Assembly (NCBI GenBank): GCA_002221725.1
Contig: NJFT01000246.1
Location: 1-58,516 of the forward strand
Source of the DNA: Scedosporium boydii
Taxonomy: Eukaryota; Ascomycota; Sordariomycetes; Microascales; Microascaceae
DNA: 58,516 nucleotides
Direction: 5' to 3'
This document shows, piece by piece, positions 10,981-23,935 of the stretch. The position numbers and the translations under genes were made by a program. The notes under the pieces were generated by a model. The model saw only the letters and a program-made list of their open reading frames with translations. It was not told where the DNA came from and searched no databases. Within the stretch, counting starts at the first letter, position 1; each line of letters begins with the position of its first letter.

Positions 10981-13900
10981 CGTGGGCGGGCGGCGGAGCG
11001 GAGCGGGAGCGGAGGTTGGGTCTTTGTAGTTTCTGTGGCCCCGGGAAAGGGACCGGGGCGGAGTGAGGGAGGCGCCGACTGGAGATGGGGGAGTATCGGC
11101 GCTGGATGAAGATGTAGAGGTCGGTCTCGGCTCGAGACTCGCGCTGGTAAGGGGACTCGAAGTCGAAGTCGTCGATGGCTATCGTCGGGGCGATAAGGAT
11201 TGGGAGGTTAGAGTATCCGAGATCGAGGGTCGTCGAGTCCAATTGAGGAACAGCAATGATCGGATCGCAAGCTTCGAGGTCCAGGACGAGCTGGACAGAC
11301 GTGGCGACAAGGCGGGATCGTTCCCAGTCTCCAATGTCGTCAAGCGACACGGGGCACCGCGGGCAATCCAAGTTCTATGCCAAAATCCAAAACACGAATT
11401 TTATCCCCACAAGCTGTAAATATCCATGTAAAGAAAAAACGTAGATCAAAATTAAAAGAGAGATAAAAACACCTGCGTCAAAATTTCAATGCAATGCAAG
11501 GCAGAGCAAAAAAGATGAAGCTTTTTATTTTTTGGCAGTTGCAGTCGCCGTGATTGATATTAGGAATTATGGATTAACAAAAAGGGAAGGAATCACCAAC
11601 TCGAAGATGGAAAGGAAGGCTTCAACTCTGACTTCGCAGCAAAAGAATCAAAGGACGGGAAGAAAAGGTTAGAGAAAAGGTGCTTCCAAGTCTTGGCGAT
11701 GCATGGCAGCTCCGCTTCTCATCAATGCATCCCTCGCGCCAATGTCTTGGCATGGGCAGCCGCACCGCACTTGGAATTTCATCTCGACGGGGGACAGCGA
11801 GTGAAGCGAGGTACACTACTCTTGTGAGCGATGAGAGGGAGAGAGGGAGAGAGTGGGAGAGGAAAGAAGAGAAGGACTGGGGGGTTTGAAGCTGTTTGTG
11901 GTCACCGGCCACCCGCGTTGGCAGGAAGCGCCGCGGTGGGCGCAAATTGGCACCGACAGCTTGCCAGCAACGTCCGAGGTGGACGAAACATTCTTGGAGA
12001 TGGAATGGTGATGTCGCGAGGAGGTACTCCTTACTCAAAGGGGATGGATTAACCTGGGCCCTGGACCCGAAGGAGATCGAAAAAGGAAGAGCTAAACTTT
12101 GATGGGCGTAGCTCGACATTAGCTCGCGCAGCGTCACCGAAGACCAAAGAGGGGAGGAAAGATTGGTCAACCCGCGAGATTGATTTAGTTTGCTGTCAAA
12201 GAAATGGATGGAGAGAGTGGAAAGCCGACCTGCCACCCGTCGACGATTCCAGACATCGCTCGTCACCATCACATCGCGGCATCGCATCCAGCGCAGAGGC
12301 CAAGCAACACGCTCGGGCTTGGCTGGCTCTTGGGTTCTTGGCTCAGCTGTTTGTTTGTGCTTGGCTGTTGGCTGCTCGCTGTGTTGTCGGCACACTCGAA
12401 CTTGGCCCAGCCATCAACCAGAGTCTCGGCCGAATTCCCTCATCTCCCATCTTGCTCTCCCATTTCACGTCTCACGAAAGCTGACCGCGTCCAGGATCTC
12501 CTTTGCAGGTTGATGCAAGGGTTCGTCGGTCATTTGCGTTTGAATAAACTCTCAAATCCTACAGTAGCGCACGCCATCAATGAAATATTCACCAATAGCG
12601 CAATATAACCCCCACTCATCCACTCAATCCCGACTCATGATGGCCAATGTTTGGCACCGACCCTTCCCCATCGAGATATCTTGAGATGATCTCTCGGCGC
12701 AGCCATGGTTACAAAATGGAAACAAGAATCGAGTCTTTTGGGTGGAATGTAAAACAATAGAACCTTGCGTGCGCTGATCCGCCGCGATCCCGGGCTTGGC
12801 CTTGGTCTTGGCGCACCCGTTCCTGCGACTTGAGAAATGCCATCCATCACTTCGAATATTACGTCCGAAAGCTCGAAGCAGACACACATCAGCCAGCCGC
12901 ATGAGGCGAGCACGAACACGGGGCGGACTTTGCACAAAGCAAACTTCTTTGCATCTTTACTTCGTATCTTCCCTCAACCTCAACGGTGCTGCACCTGTGA
13001 ACGTGTGTAACCTTGTATTTCTCGGTCTCTCCCGCAGGAACCATCCTTGTGGACCGTTTCTACTGCCAAAGGATGAAGCCGTGTAGATTTTCCGCTAATG
13101 GAGGTGTCTCCTCTCCCTTCTTGATATCAAGTAGTATCAGTAGAACCAGGTGAGAAGGTCAATGGCATGTTGTCCCTCATACTTATGTCACGGCACCGTA
13201 TTCTCGGCCAAACATATGAGAAGATTACGACTCCCTTGCGCGGGAAGCATACCAGATCTAGACGGCGATGTCGATCTCGTGCCCCCTTACGTTGATGATC
13301 CCTAGATCTGAAGAATAAAATACCACACCACGTTAACAGCGTATTTCTTCGTTGTTGCTCCGGGGCCAAAAAAAAAGTGCTTGGGGATAACTGCAAGATC
13401 ACACGAGATTATGATCAGTCCAACTCTCGTAGCACACAGATTGGGATTCATCAAGTTGATAACTTCACATATCAGAGTACATCTACTTTAGCCGTACTAT
13501 GCTATGTTAAGTTTATATTTCATCCATCCTGATCCCTCTACGAGCCCCGGAAGACACGATGTTCCCTTTCCTACGTCAGACTTTTCCATCATCCACGAGT
13601 TCCCGCCTCCTCAAGCCAAGCTTCTCTTCGCGTTTTCTCTATCCCCTTGACCTTTGCTTACGTCTTACTGTTCCGAATTGCCCGTACATATGACTCGCTG
13701 CCGTATTTCCGCCTCTTGTATATTAATTCATCCCTCTTCGGAGTCTCGAAGGCCTTGAAGAAGACTTCCGGGACCAGCGAAGTTCGGCTTCCTTGATGAT
13801 GCAGAACCGTGGGAGCGCACGGGAAGGTCATCATAAGGGGGTGGGGGCATTCCCCTGTATCGCCAACGTCATGGAACCGCCCATTCTTGCCATTGGTTTT

Positions 13901-16900
13901 GTATTGGTTGAAGAAGTGGGTTGAAGCTGTGGCATTGTAACCCGTGAAGCTGGTAGAGACGGCTCATATCGAGGTTTAAAGGGGTCTTCTCGAACGGCAT
14001 TCGTACGTAGCGGTTGGGACTCGTCCAATATCTTGGGCTGTGCTGCTCTGCTTAATTTACTCTTATTTATAGGAGCCACGTCGAATGTTTACTTGACATG
14101 TCGGATACCAGAGCAGTTTGCTCTCACCAGATATGTCGTTGGCCTTGCCAGCTCCCGGTGTCGATGGAATAAACTGAGCCTCCCATGTAGGGATCAAGAA
14201 ACAACGGAGCGGAAGTCGGAACTGTTCCATCTTTGCGTTTTCTATCTGCATAGCATGTTCGTGTCTTCTACAGGAAAGGGAAGGAGAAAAGAGCTGTGGC
14301 ATATACGGTGGTTCCATCCCGAGATCGTCGAATCCTGAAGAGGTCTGCCTTGAGTCTTGAGACCCGGCTTTCCAAGTTTCGTGATGATTGACATTGCCAG
14401 AAGTGTTCTATTAGGTTGATCGAAATGCTAAGCCGTTCATCTACTCTCGTGCTCGAGCCTCGATAAATCATGTCCTCGCCTGCTTGTACTCTTCCCTCCA
14501 TCGAAGACCATGATGGCGAGGAACCACCCCTTCAAACCACGGGTTACAAGTTCGACAGCTATGAAGCAAAATTCAGGACGCAAAATTAAATGATTATCTT
14601 TAGAATATACATCCCGATAGATCATATGCCCATCCACATAAATCACAGGAAAAAAAAGGGGGGAAGCTATTGGCACCCAGATTCGAACTAATAACCTCCA
14701 GGAATATCCGTTAATCCCAGGATATCAGGATTTCGGTCTCTGGGACACATTCAAAAGACATTGAATTCAAAAAAAGAAAAGCTGAGATAGAAGACCATGA
14801 TTAAAAAATAAAAATGGAAAAAAGAATGTCAAGTTCTCCCAGAGGAGGGACGTTCCTCCTTGACCCTGGTCATGACTCTGGCCATTGAGCGGCCCGGAGC
14901 CGTCACCTCTCAGCCAGGCTCACACTTGCGTTGCTGCTTGAGTCGCTCGGTTGCGAGCTTCCCACGGAAAGCTCCTCATCCGTCTTCTTCCGGTGGTTTT
15001 GGCGAGGGAAGAGAGGAGGAATGAGTCTTGGGGCTGCTTACGCGTGCCTTCCCTCGTTGGGATCGCCGTTTTCTCGGCTGCGAGCGCGGAGGTTTTGGCA
15101 TTAAGGGACATAACTCGACAAGGCTAGGAATTTTGAATCCTGAGAGTGGCTTTTGCTTGATTAGGCAAATGCGGAGGCAATGGTGTCTCCCTGGAAACTC
15201 CCTCACCAGTGTTTACTCTGATGTCATGATGGCCTAGCTGGGCAATGCGATCTCTGGGTGCTCTAGCTACATCACCTTGATCCCTCAATTTGTCACTAGA
15301 TCTAACAAGAGGAAGAAACACAGTCCATAGGCCTATGATCTCCGCCGGATTTCTATCCAGTGGTGCGGATATCTACGTTGGCAGGGACGCTCGCTGTTCG
15401 CTATCCTGCAAGGCAAGACGGAGAACCGTGGCTCCATCCCAAAAGCCTCGCCCCAAGGACTCGGTCATGAAAGCCTCACGCAGAGGAAAGAGCCCGCACG
15501 TCACTTGGTAAAGCATTCCGAGATGTCCAAGTGGTGTCAATGCCCAACCCAACACAGTCCTCGTCCTCCAGACAAGCCTTTATCAGTTTTGTTTCTACTT
15601 TCCCAATCCCATAAACCACACTCTCCAAACACCGGATCGCATTCGCCTCCTCTCTTCCACACCAACAGCCCATCTCCTAATCCACAGGCAGAACTTCACT
15701 CATCCCTTATGACCCGCCTCGAAGAAACCGGCTCACGCCGCCATCCATAAGTCACCCACATCTCGGCCATCAGTAAGCCGATCATACCAAGATCCAATCG
15801 TAGGCCCCAGCTCGGCACCGCAAAGATTGCCCCCCCATTCCCCCACGATTTCCGCACCGCTCTTCCTGCCACTCGAAAAAGTAGGGCGGCAATCCGCTTA
15901 GCGTTTGCACAGTCCCCCACACCTAGAGGAAAAACAAAGAGCTGAAAGGTGGCCTACGTAGAATTTCGGTCCTACTGCGGGCAAACGGAGAGAAGAGAAG
16001 CTGTCAGGTGGGCATTTCTTCGTGGCTATTTCCATGTAGGAGGCTTCTTGCTTTGAGTTGGAGACGTGCTCAGCCAGGAGATGCGTGGCTTTCTCCCCCC
16101 CGTGACGGGGAACAGCGAAACAAGGAGGAGAAAAGGGAAAAAGACTTGGAACAGAAGTGCAAAAAACGCGGCAAACTCCTGCGGAAGAGAGAACTGGAGG
16201 GGAGCTCTACAGACAAAAATGTCCGGGTTATACAGTGAGAAAGAAAGATAACCTCCACGCCCCCTTCGTGTTTTACATGCCTACAAACCATTACCGGGAA
16301 GGAAAAAAGTCGCCTCAGCTGTTGGAGATGCAGGGAAAGCGTCCGATCGTCTCAAGAAACCTGCAGGATGGCATCTCCCAAACAGCTGGCGTCGGGCTAA
16401 CGCATGATATTCTCCTAGGCAGAAACGGAGCAGAAAGAGATTTACGAAACGCCCGGTGCATGCCTCCAAGCCAGCCTACTGCATTCCATCTCTCATGATC
16501 GTAAGCAAAAAACATCCCGTGAACACACCCTGCAGCACGCCGGCTAAGGAACTGAGAAAACACAGATGCAGCTTCTCTCAAGTGGTGGCAAAAAAAGATG
16601 CAAAAACTAAGAAAGAGGAAACAAGAATCATCAACACCAGACCAAAGCAGGACAGCTCCTGCATGACGCCGTCGGTTTCTCCTCATGCTCACGCCCCCCC
16701 GATCCGCCTGTTTTGAAATCTGCAGTTCCTCCAGAAACACCATTCTCACTCTGACAGGTTCGTTTGGATCCGTAGAAGAAGTCAAAGGAGAGGAAATCCA
16801 GAGCAGACAGAACAGACAGGTGGAGAAGGAAGAAGATTTTAGATTTTTTCCAGCATGGTCTAACACCTTTCTGTCTATGCCTTTGTTCCTCCCTATCGCT

Positions 16901-19826
16901 TAAACAAAAGGGGACCTTGGACAAAACGTCAAGATATTAACCTTCTTTTCAAGTTCAAGTCATAGATAGCGGGTTCATGCTGTTTCGACGCCGTTCCTAA
17001 ACATCTTGAAAAGCTTTCTCAAGGGTCTGAACACCACGTTTCTAGTGAACACTTTTTGCCTACAGTTGGCATGCTTCTCTTGCTCTCTCCTTGCATCTAG
17101 GTTTGAGGTTTAGGGCAGACAGTAGAGTGAAGACTAGAATAGAGTAGCCCCTTCTTCAAAACACCCGTCTCTTCGGGGAGGAGCCACTATCTTCACCTGT
17201 GCCCATCAGACTTTGAAAGGACATGATGACTGACACCAAGATCAGCGCTTGCATGATGTCGTTTTCCCTCTGGCACTACTTCCCAACACCTGTCTCCTTA
17301 CATCTATCACTCTCTCGACAGAGGCGGCCGAAAACAGGACGAAAGGAGAAATCACACCTCTCGCTGGAGAGGACCCAAGAGCCCGCAGGGAAGTCCGAAT
17401 CGAATTCCGTTGGACAAACCCCACGCAACAGAAGAGCCAAGCATCATGATCAGCTTTGCTCGACCCCTCTTTTCCTGGCTAACCGACTAATGAAACTTGC
17501 CCCTCCGGTGAGAGCTAGTCAGACAGAGTCCAGCTGTCTTCCTCGCACCGGGCCATCGGTCGAGGACACATCGTATTGAGCCGAAGAGAGAGCCAGCGCA
17601 ATCAAACCTGGCTCAATAGATTCCCCTCCATCTCAACGTGTTCGTAGGGCATGGCAACGTCGCCTGCGATACGACACGCCTTCTCGTAATCCCACATCGC
17701 GTCGTTGTAAGCCCGTATTGTATTGTCACTAGACACACAAACACGACTCCATCGCATAGACATCCCAATCTCCCGTACAAGACCAACGCTGGCACACAAT
17801 GCCTCATTGTCTCATTCCCCTGATGATTTCAAAAACACGCAGAGTAGCATCGCGGACAAATCCAACACCCGAAAGACCATCTCATCTCGCCGGTTCCAAA
17901 GCTCCTTAAACAAGGTACGCACCCTTTTCCCCCTTGGTGAGCTCGGATGGACTCGAACACCCTCGTGTGAATCACATTAAGATGACTATCGCTCCCCCAA
18001 GAAACAAGAAAAAGAAAGTCGATTACCACCTTGGGTCTGGGCCTCGTCCCCCTCCGTCTCTTGAGTCTGAACACGGTTTCCTCGATTCACTCCCCCCACT
18101 TCCCCGCCGGCGTAAAGTTGTCTGGAGCAATGCGGCTTGATGACCCCCCTTTAAGCGGGGACCTTATGAGCTCTCCCCCATCAGACCCAAATAGGATATA
18201 TCACGTACGCTAGAAAAAGAAAATCCCGGGTCTCTTTGCTGGTTTCACCATACCAAATTCAGCAGGATGGGGAGAGGGGCGATGGGAACAAGGGGGGTCA
18301 GTTGAATAAAGGATACGTCTCAGTGCTGCAAGTAATTAAACTGAGGGGCAATAGGCGTGAGAGAGGAAAAGATAAGAGAGACAAGTAGGAGTAGACCTTG
18401 TCTGAGACCTGGGGGGCGAGGGGCGAGAAGGAGGATCAGGAAAGAGAAACCCGTTCCTGGAGAGGACAGGGGTTAATCGAGGACCCGTGCGGGCCATGGT
18501 GAGGGACAAAGTGCGTCATATGTCCGAGCTTGGGCGGAGCAGGTTTCTGATGCCAAGTGCGTGTGTGAGTGTAAGAGTGTGTGAGAGGGATTCGCTCGAG
18601 TCCCTACCCAGAAAGGCGTAGCTGCGAATAGGTAGGTGTCGGCTTTTGGGGGAGTGTAGTGTCGATCAAGCCCAGCTTTCTCGGAAGCCGTCAAGACCGG
18701 ACCGTCGCAGACCCAAGCTCGACCGGTGCTCCGGGAGGAACGGCTGCGGGGAATATCGATTTTCCCAAAGCACGCAAGTGAGCGTGAGTGTGCCAAGTTG
18801 TGCTCTTCTTTGCTTTGCTTTCTGGGCTTTTACGGGTTTGCCTTCGAGACCTTCCAATATTTCCTCCACCTTTCGTATCTGTGGTCGTATTCTTTCTGGA
18901 GCCGCTTGGAATACGGCTCGAAACCAACAGGGCTCGGAATTGCGAAAGAGGGGAGAAAAAAACAAGCAAAGAAAGGACATTCCCATCATGAACACCGATC
19001 CTGATGCTCACTCTTCCGAGGTCTGTCTAATTGCTGACCACTCGAGTCCAACGCAAACGCAGGAGAATAGAAAAAGAAAAGGAAGATCCAACGACACCAA
19101 GTAGCAGCAATACAACGTCAGTGCCCTCGAAAATAAGAAAAGAGAAGGAGTCGAAATGAAAAGAAGAGAGGTGAAAAAAAAGAAAGGCGCCGCCAATGGT
19201 TCGCCAGGTAAACCAAGCCCGCAACCACCAAAATGCACACCACCACAGACGACAGACGATGTCCTGTCCCTCATCGTCAATGCCCTAAAAAATGGCCCAA
19301 GTGTGTGTAAGCACATCATGGGAAACGCCGGATATGCAACCACCGCGACCAATGCAACATACCGAGAAAATGCACTGCAACTTCGTACACTAAACCACCT
19401 GCTCCATCGCATCCATAGCATTAGCGGGCTTAGAATGACAATAGCACGGTTCTTTGCTTCTTCCGGCCGTTGCTTTTCTTCCAAATTCAGCCGAAATCGC
19501 ATGTTAGGGCTCAACAAAACAAACAACTTACAACTTGCTTTTCCCACGTCTTTCCTAACCCCCGACTGCCGTGCTCGCTAGCGACTAGGACCAGGTAGGA
19601 ATTACGCCACTGCGCTGTTGGTTCCCGTGAGTAGAGGAGTAGAGTAGCAAGGAAGGTCAGTAGTCTTCAGAGCACACGCCCCCTCCCTTCACCCTCTCCC
19701 TCTCAAGAAGCAGAAGACCGTAGTGTACACACCTTCCTCTGGCTCTTCTGCAAGGCTGGTTCCCATATTCACTCCCCACGAACTACCTCGCACACTACCG
19801 GGTGCGGGCGGGCGATCCTTCCACTT

Positions 19827-19850
19827 CACCTGCACCTGCACCTGCACCTG
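19827..19850. repeat. (CACCTG)4 array
   Basis: Four exact tandem copies of CACCTG, which is a CANNTG E-box-type sequence, followed 3 nt later by a copy of TACTTCGTA. It lies in the gene desert. Confidence 0.9.
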
Positions 19851-22800
19851 GACTACTTCGTACTAGCCCGCCTTTTCATTTCCCCACTGTTCTTCTTTCG
19901 TACTGCTCCCAATTGCTCTGCGAGCCCGTCCCTGTGTGTCGTCAGCTGAAACCTATTCCTATTGTGGAGATCGCTAAAATCGAGAGAATCGTTGGTTCAA
20001 GTACCACCTGATTGGCACAGGTCGAAGAGGGGGGATTAAGAAAATTCCCGACAGGCTCGGGACCGATTCCAAGGATATCAAGCGAATGCGTGAATTGGCT
20101 AGGGTCTCACTTTTTTTCGAATGCCAGAATTGTCCAGGGCTAACAACAGGCCTTTCCCAACTGCTTCGAATCGTGATATCCGTGATGCGCAGCGTTGATT
20201 GCCAGGCGAGAGTTCCAGGTCTCATTCTCGCACATAATTTATTAGACTGCAAACGCCCTGCCCACAGAGTCGTTCGCAGAACCACCAGCCGAACCCGAGA
20301 GTCCACTGAAGCGACCTCACCTCATTGTAGACCAGACCATCCGCTCACCTGCGCCCCAGGGAGTGTCTCGAGTACGGAGTAGGCTGCTCGTATCACCTTA
20401 CTTCTTCTCTGGCTCCGCAACCACCTTTTTCCTTGCATCTCCTTCATTTTTCTTCCTCGTAAGGATCTCGCCTGTCGCACTTCATAGCTCGGTTTGCATG
20501 CACTCGTCTTGCTCAAGTCTACCAACTAGTAGCAGTAGCGGCTACTGAGATGGTGTATGATGGCCAAGCTTCATTTGTGTACTTCTGCTTACCAACATGA
20601 ACCTACCGACACCGGGGCGTAGCTATTTCCATCCTCTTATCTTCGCCCTCCTTGTCTCTTTTGTTGCCAGGGGTTCCTGGACACTTGAACGCGGTCTTTA
20701 CTTATCGCAGTTTAGTCAGTGAGCCCATCCAAGGCCGGTCCTTCGTATCCGCGATTATCTGCTAGGGTCCTCAACCCGCTGGGTAAGGTTGTGTAACTCA
20801 TCTCCCTCTTCCCGTCTCTGGGTCTAGAAGAGCAAACAAAATAAGAAGACAGCAAAAGATTCTCGTTGGTGACCTGAGCCTCACTGACGCATGTTTGGCT
20901 TGCCACATGGAATAATGCCGACGGAATGGGCCCGAGTGCCCAGTCAAAAAAAAGACTGCCGAACTCCCGAGTGAGACGCGAGAGCCGAGTCGTCCTGACT
21001 ATGGACAGAATCCAGAGGGATGGGTGCTTCTGAGGTCCGCCTTTCCCATCTCAAAATTGGGCTGCTGGCGTAGGAACGAGACACCAGATGGGTTCCTGAA
21101 GAAAATAAGATTGGCACCCCCATACGATGTCTCTGAACGCGGTGCATCTGAAGAATGCGCCACCTTTTCCCGTGCGACGTATGTGCTGAGCTCATTGCAG
21201 GATGTAACTTGTACTGGATTCTCTGCAATTGGTAAATGGTGTGGTGGTGTGTGCCTTACACTTGTGTGCCCCGTTTGAGCAACACCTAAAGAGGACATTG
21301 TCTGTGGGTAGTTTACTTCGTAGCACGAACTTCCGCAACCCTTCCAAGATAATCGAGTTACCTGCGATTCATCCGATCCTTGGCCCGTTCCCCAGCAAAT
21401 CTGTATGTGCTGCCCCTCAGTTCCATGTCGTGCCACGCCACGACAGCTAATAGCCTATGCATGAGGTACTGAGGAGGCTGGGAAATCAAGGACCGCAAGG
21501 AGAAGGAAGAATTCCGCAAGGTCCCGAGAAGCACAACTTCCTTCGACGGTCACCACCACCACTTATGGGATGAACGTGTGTTGGGGAGACGTATTCCCCC
21601 CTCCTGGAGATACGAGACATGCGTTGCCCGGTTGTACGAGCCAAGTAGACCGAGTACGCCGTCCTAGATCCTACCAGGTGTGCCACGTCCTTCACCGAGT
21701 AGTCCGCGCCCAGAAAAGATCGGCTATCGTGGCCTCTCGTTCAGTGCAACCTCCTTTGCATACTGTGTTTCTGCTCGCCCGTCCTACAACGGGCGACGAC
21801 TGTCATCGAAACATGGGTTTGTTGGCATGTTCCTGCAGAATTCCTCGTGGAGAGTGAACCATACATTAAATGACTGATAGTAACCCTGGAAACTCATCCA
21901 GAGGAGGGTGGAATTGTGTGGCATCGATGACAATCAAGGGTCCAGAGACGAGCCATCTCGACTCCTGGAGAAAAAAAAAAACGAAAGAAAGAGCCGCAGA
22001 ATGAAAATAGAGTCTCTCCCATCTCCAGTAAGACTTCCCTTGAAGGAAGATTGTGGCTGCCATGGAAAAATCATGGAACGTATGCAAATGTGATGTAAGA
22101 ATGTAGAAGAATGAGAAGCTTCTCAGCTCAGCCAATCCAATTCAATCCAATATCTAGCATGCAGGTAATTCTTGACATCCCCGGGTTTCTGACAGGGTTA
22201 TGGCTGAGATAGGAGGTTGCTATCCTCGCCCCGAGCTCGAAGGGGGCTTAGTATTTTTCTGACTTCCCCCAATTGAGGCTTCTCGGGAAGCAAACAGGAT
22301 GCTTCGACATACATGCAGAAAAAGCAAAGGGATGGCAGGACACCTTTCAAAAGGAATCTGGAAGCGGAACACTTTAGCGAAGCCCGAGGCCGAGAGGGGC
22401 AACCTTGCCCGGGGGATCTTTCTTCCGCACTTGATCTGATAGTGGCGTAGTAATGTGAGGTTGATGGCGCTGGGACGAAACAAGGGCGGAAAGGACAGGT
22501 GCATGGCCGGGAGGGGATTGGAATATTACATGCAATGTATTGAGGAGAGGTGGTCTAACTCACCGCCCACCTTGGCTTACTGCTTGATTTCCGCGCATGC
22601 ATTCGATGCTGAGCGGCAACATCAACAACACCAACATGAGCATAGGGTGGCTGAGCGAGCAGAGAGATGGTGTTTCGCAGTGGTTCCCCCCAATTCAGAA
22701 AATACCAATCATCTCCTTAAAATCTCATTATCAACATGCAAGATGGAATATTCTCGGACTCGTCCACATACACCCCGTGGTTTCGAGAAAGCAACTAGCC

Positions 22801-23801
22801 CTCCTTGGACCAAGTTTGTCCGTATTTCGTCCTCTCGAAGTTGTCGTTCGTCAAGAGCATGGAGCAAGAGGGACCATGGGACCGGACAGGGACAGTCCTG
22901 GCTCCCGCTAGCCAGTGTCACCTTGCAGGGTTGGCATAGACTGGATCGACGTACCCTGGAAGGCTACAAGCCCCAGAAAGCCGCTAACCCATTCGAGAAC
23001 TTGGCTGTCAAATCAAGGATAGCGGGAATTGGACTTCGGACTGGTCTGGTCAGGTCCGACAAGTGGAGAGTCTCTCATGATGGTCTGAAACGCTCCTTGT
23101 AAGGCACGAAGGTGTGTAGTGCAGCGGCTGGGCATCCATCAACTGTATCGGTGCTAATTTAGTAATTGAGGGCACTCGCTTGCCCGTGTCATCGGTCGAC
23201 CACGACAGGACAAATCTGTCGGGGATTCCAACTCCACCAAGACTAGGAAAGCTCGGCAGGATGCTCGCTCCCCTCTTAGTCTACTTACTGGAACAGACCT
23301 AGATCGGCGGAGAAAAAAAAGAGAAGCGGCGGTCCCGATCCCTTTCTGTCCGTGATACGGCCATTTTAGGAAAAAAACCACAGGATCAAAATGTCCTCGG
23401 CTCGGCCAGAGATTTCTATCACTTGCAATCGTCCCTTTATTACCCCACATTGAAGTGACGGCACGTCTTGGCATGTTCGGTCCGTCTAATAGTTCAATGG
23501 GCTATTGAAGGCTAGAAATGGCCCACTCGAGACGACTTGGGTCATAGGAAGGTATTATTAGTACCACATCGCATTGCTTTGTCAGGTGTGTCAGTTGTGG
23601 CTTGGCTCGCTTCTTCCCACTTGCTCGAAGTGTTGCATCATGTACGAAGTAGAGGGAGTGAGAAGATGGGCTATCATTCCTGATCAGTGCACTCACTTGT
23701 ATCCTTGCTTATCAATGATCTGCCTTATCCGCCCAAAAGGCCTTGTCAGATCGAGGAGAGGGGCGCTGTAAGGTCGATCGTACCAAAGCGGCCTAGGGCT
23801 G

Positions 23802-23815
23802 CCGAATCGATTCGG
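23802..23815. promoter_or_regulatory. 14-bp perfect palindrome CCG-N8-CGG
   Basis: CCGAATCGATTCGG is a perfect palindrome. Its CCG/CGG half-sites separated by 8 nt have the form of a site for a dimeric Zn2Cys6 regulator. Binding is inference. Confidence 0.4.
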
Positions 23816-23909
23816 GTGCATCGATTTCTCAAAGGAGGTATGTCAAACCGGATCAGGCCTGTCAGGCCTGCCAGTCTGCATGCACTTTAGCAGTCACCTC
23901 CCCTGCGCG

Positions 23910-23935
23910 AGTCAACCACACAAGTCAACCACACA
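23910..23935. repeat. Tandem 13-mer x2
   Basis: Two exact tandem copies of AGTCAACCACACA inside the gene desert. Confidence 0.85.

Noticed and set aside
10673..11371. 232-codon minus-strand frame overlapping the GH128 start
   Set aside because: Shadow frame over the GH128 first exon and upstream sequence; Pro/Arg-rich without any motif.
14667..14745. Possible tRNA on the minus strand (T-loop TTCGAAT)
   Set aside because: The T stem has a mismatch, no 7-bp acceptor stem can be formed and the anticodon stem would enclose a 10-nt loop; at most a decayed tRNA.
22455..23102. 215-codon open frame in the gene desert
   Set aside because: Composition unlike fungal proteins, no recognisable motif and no codon-position GC pattern.
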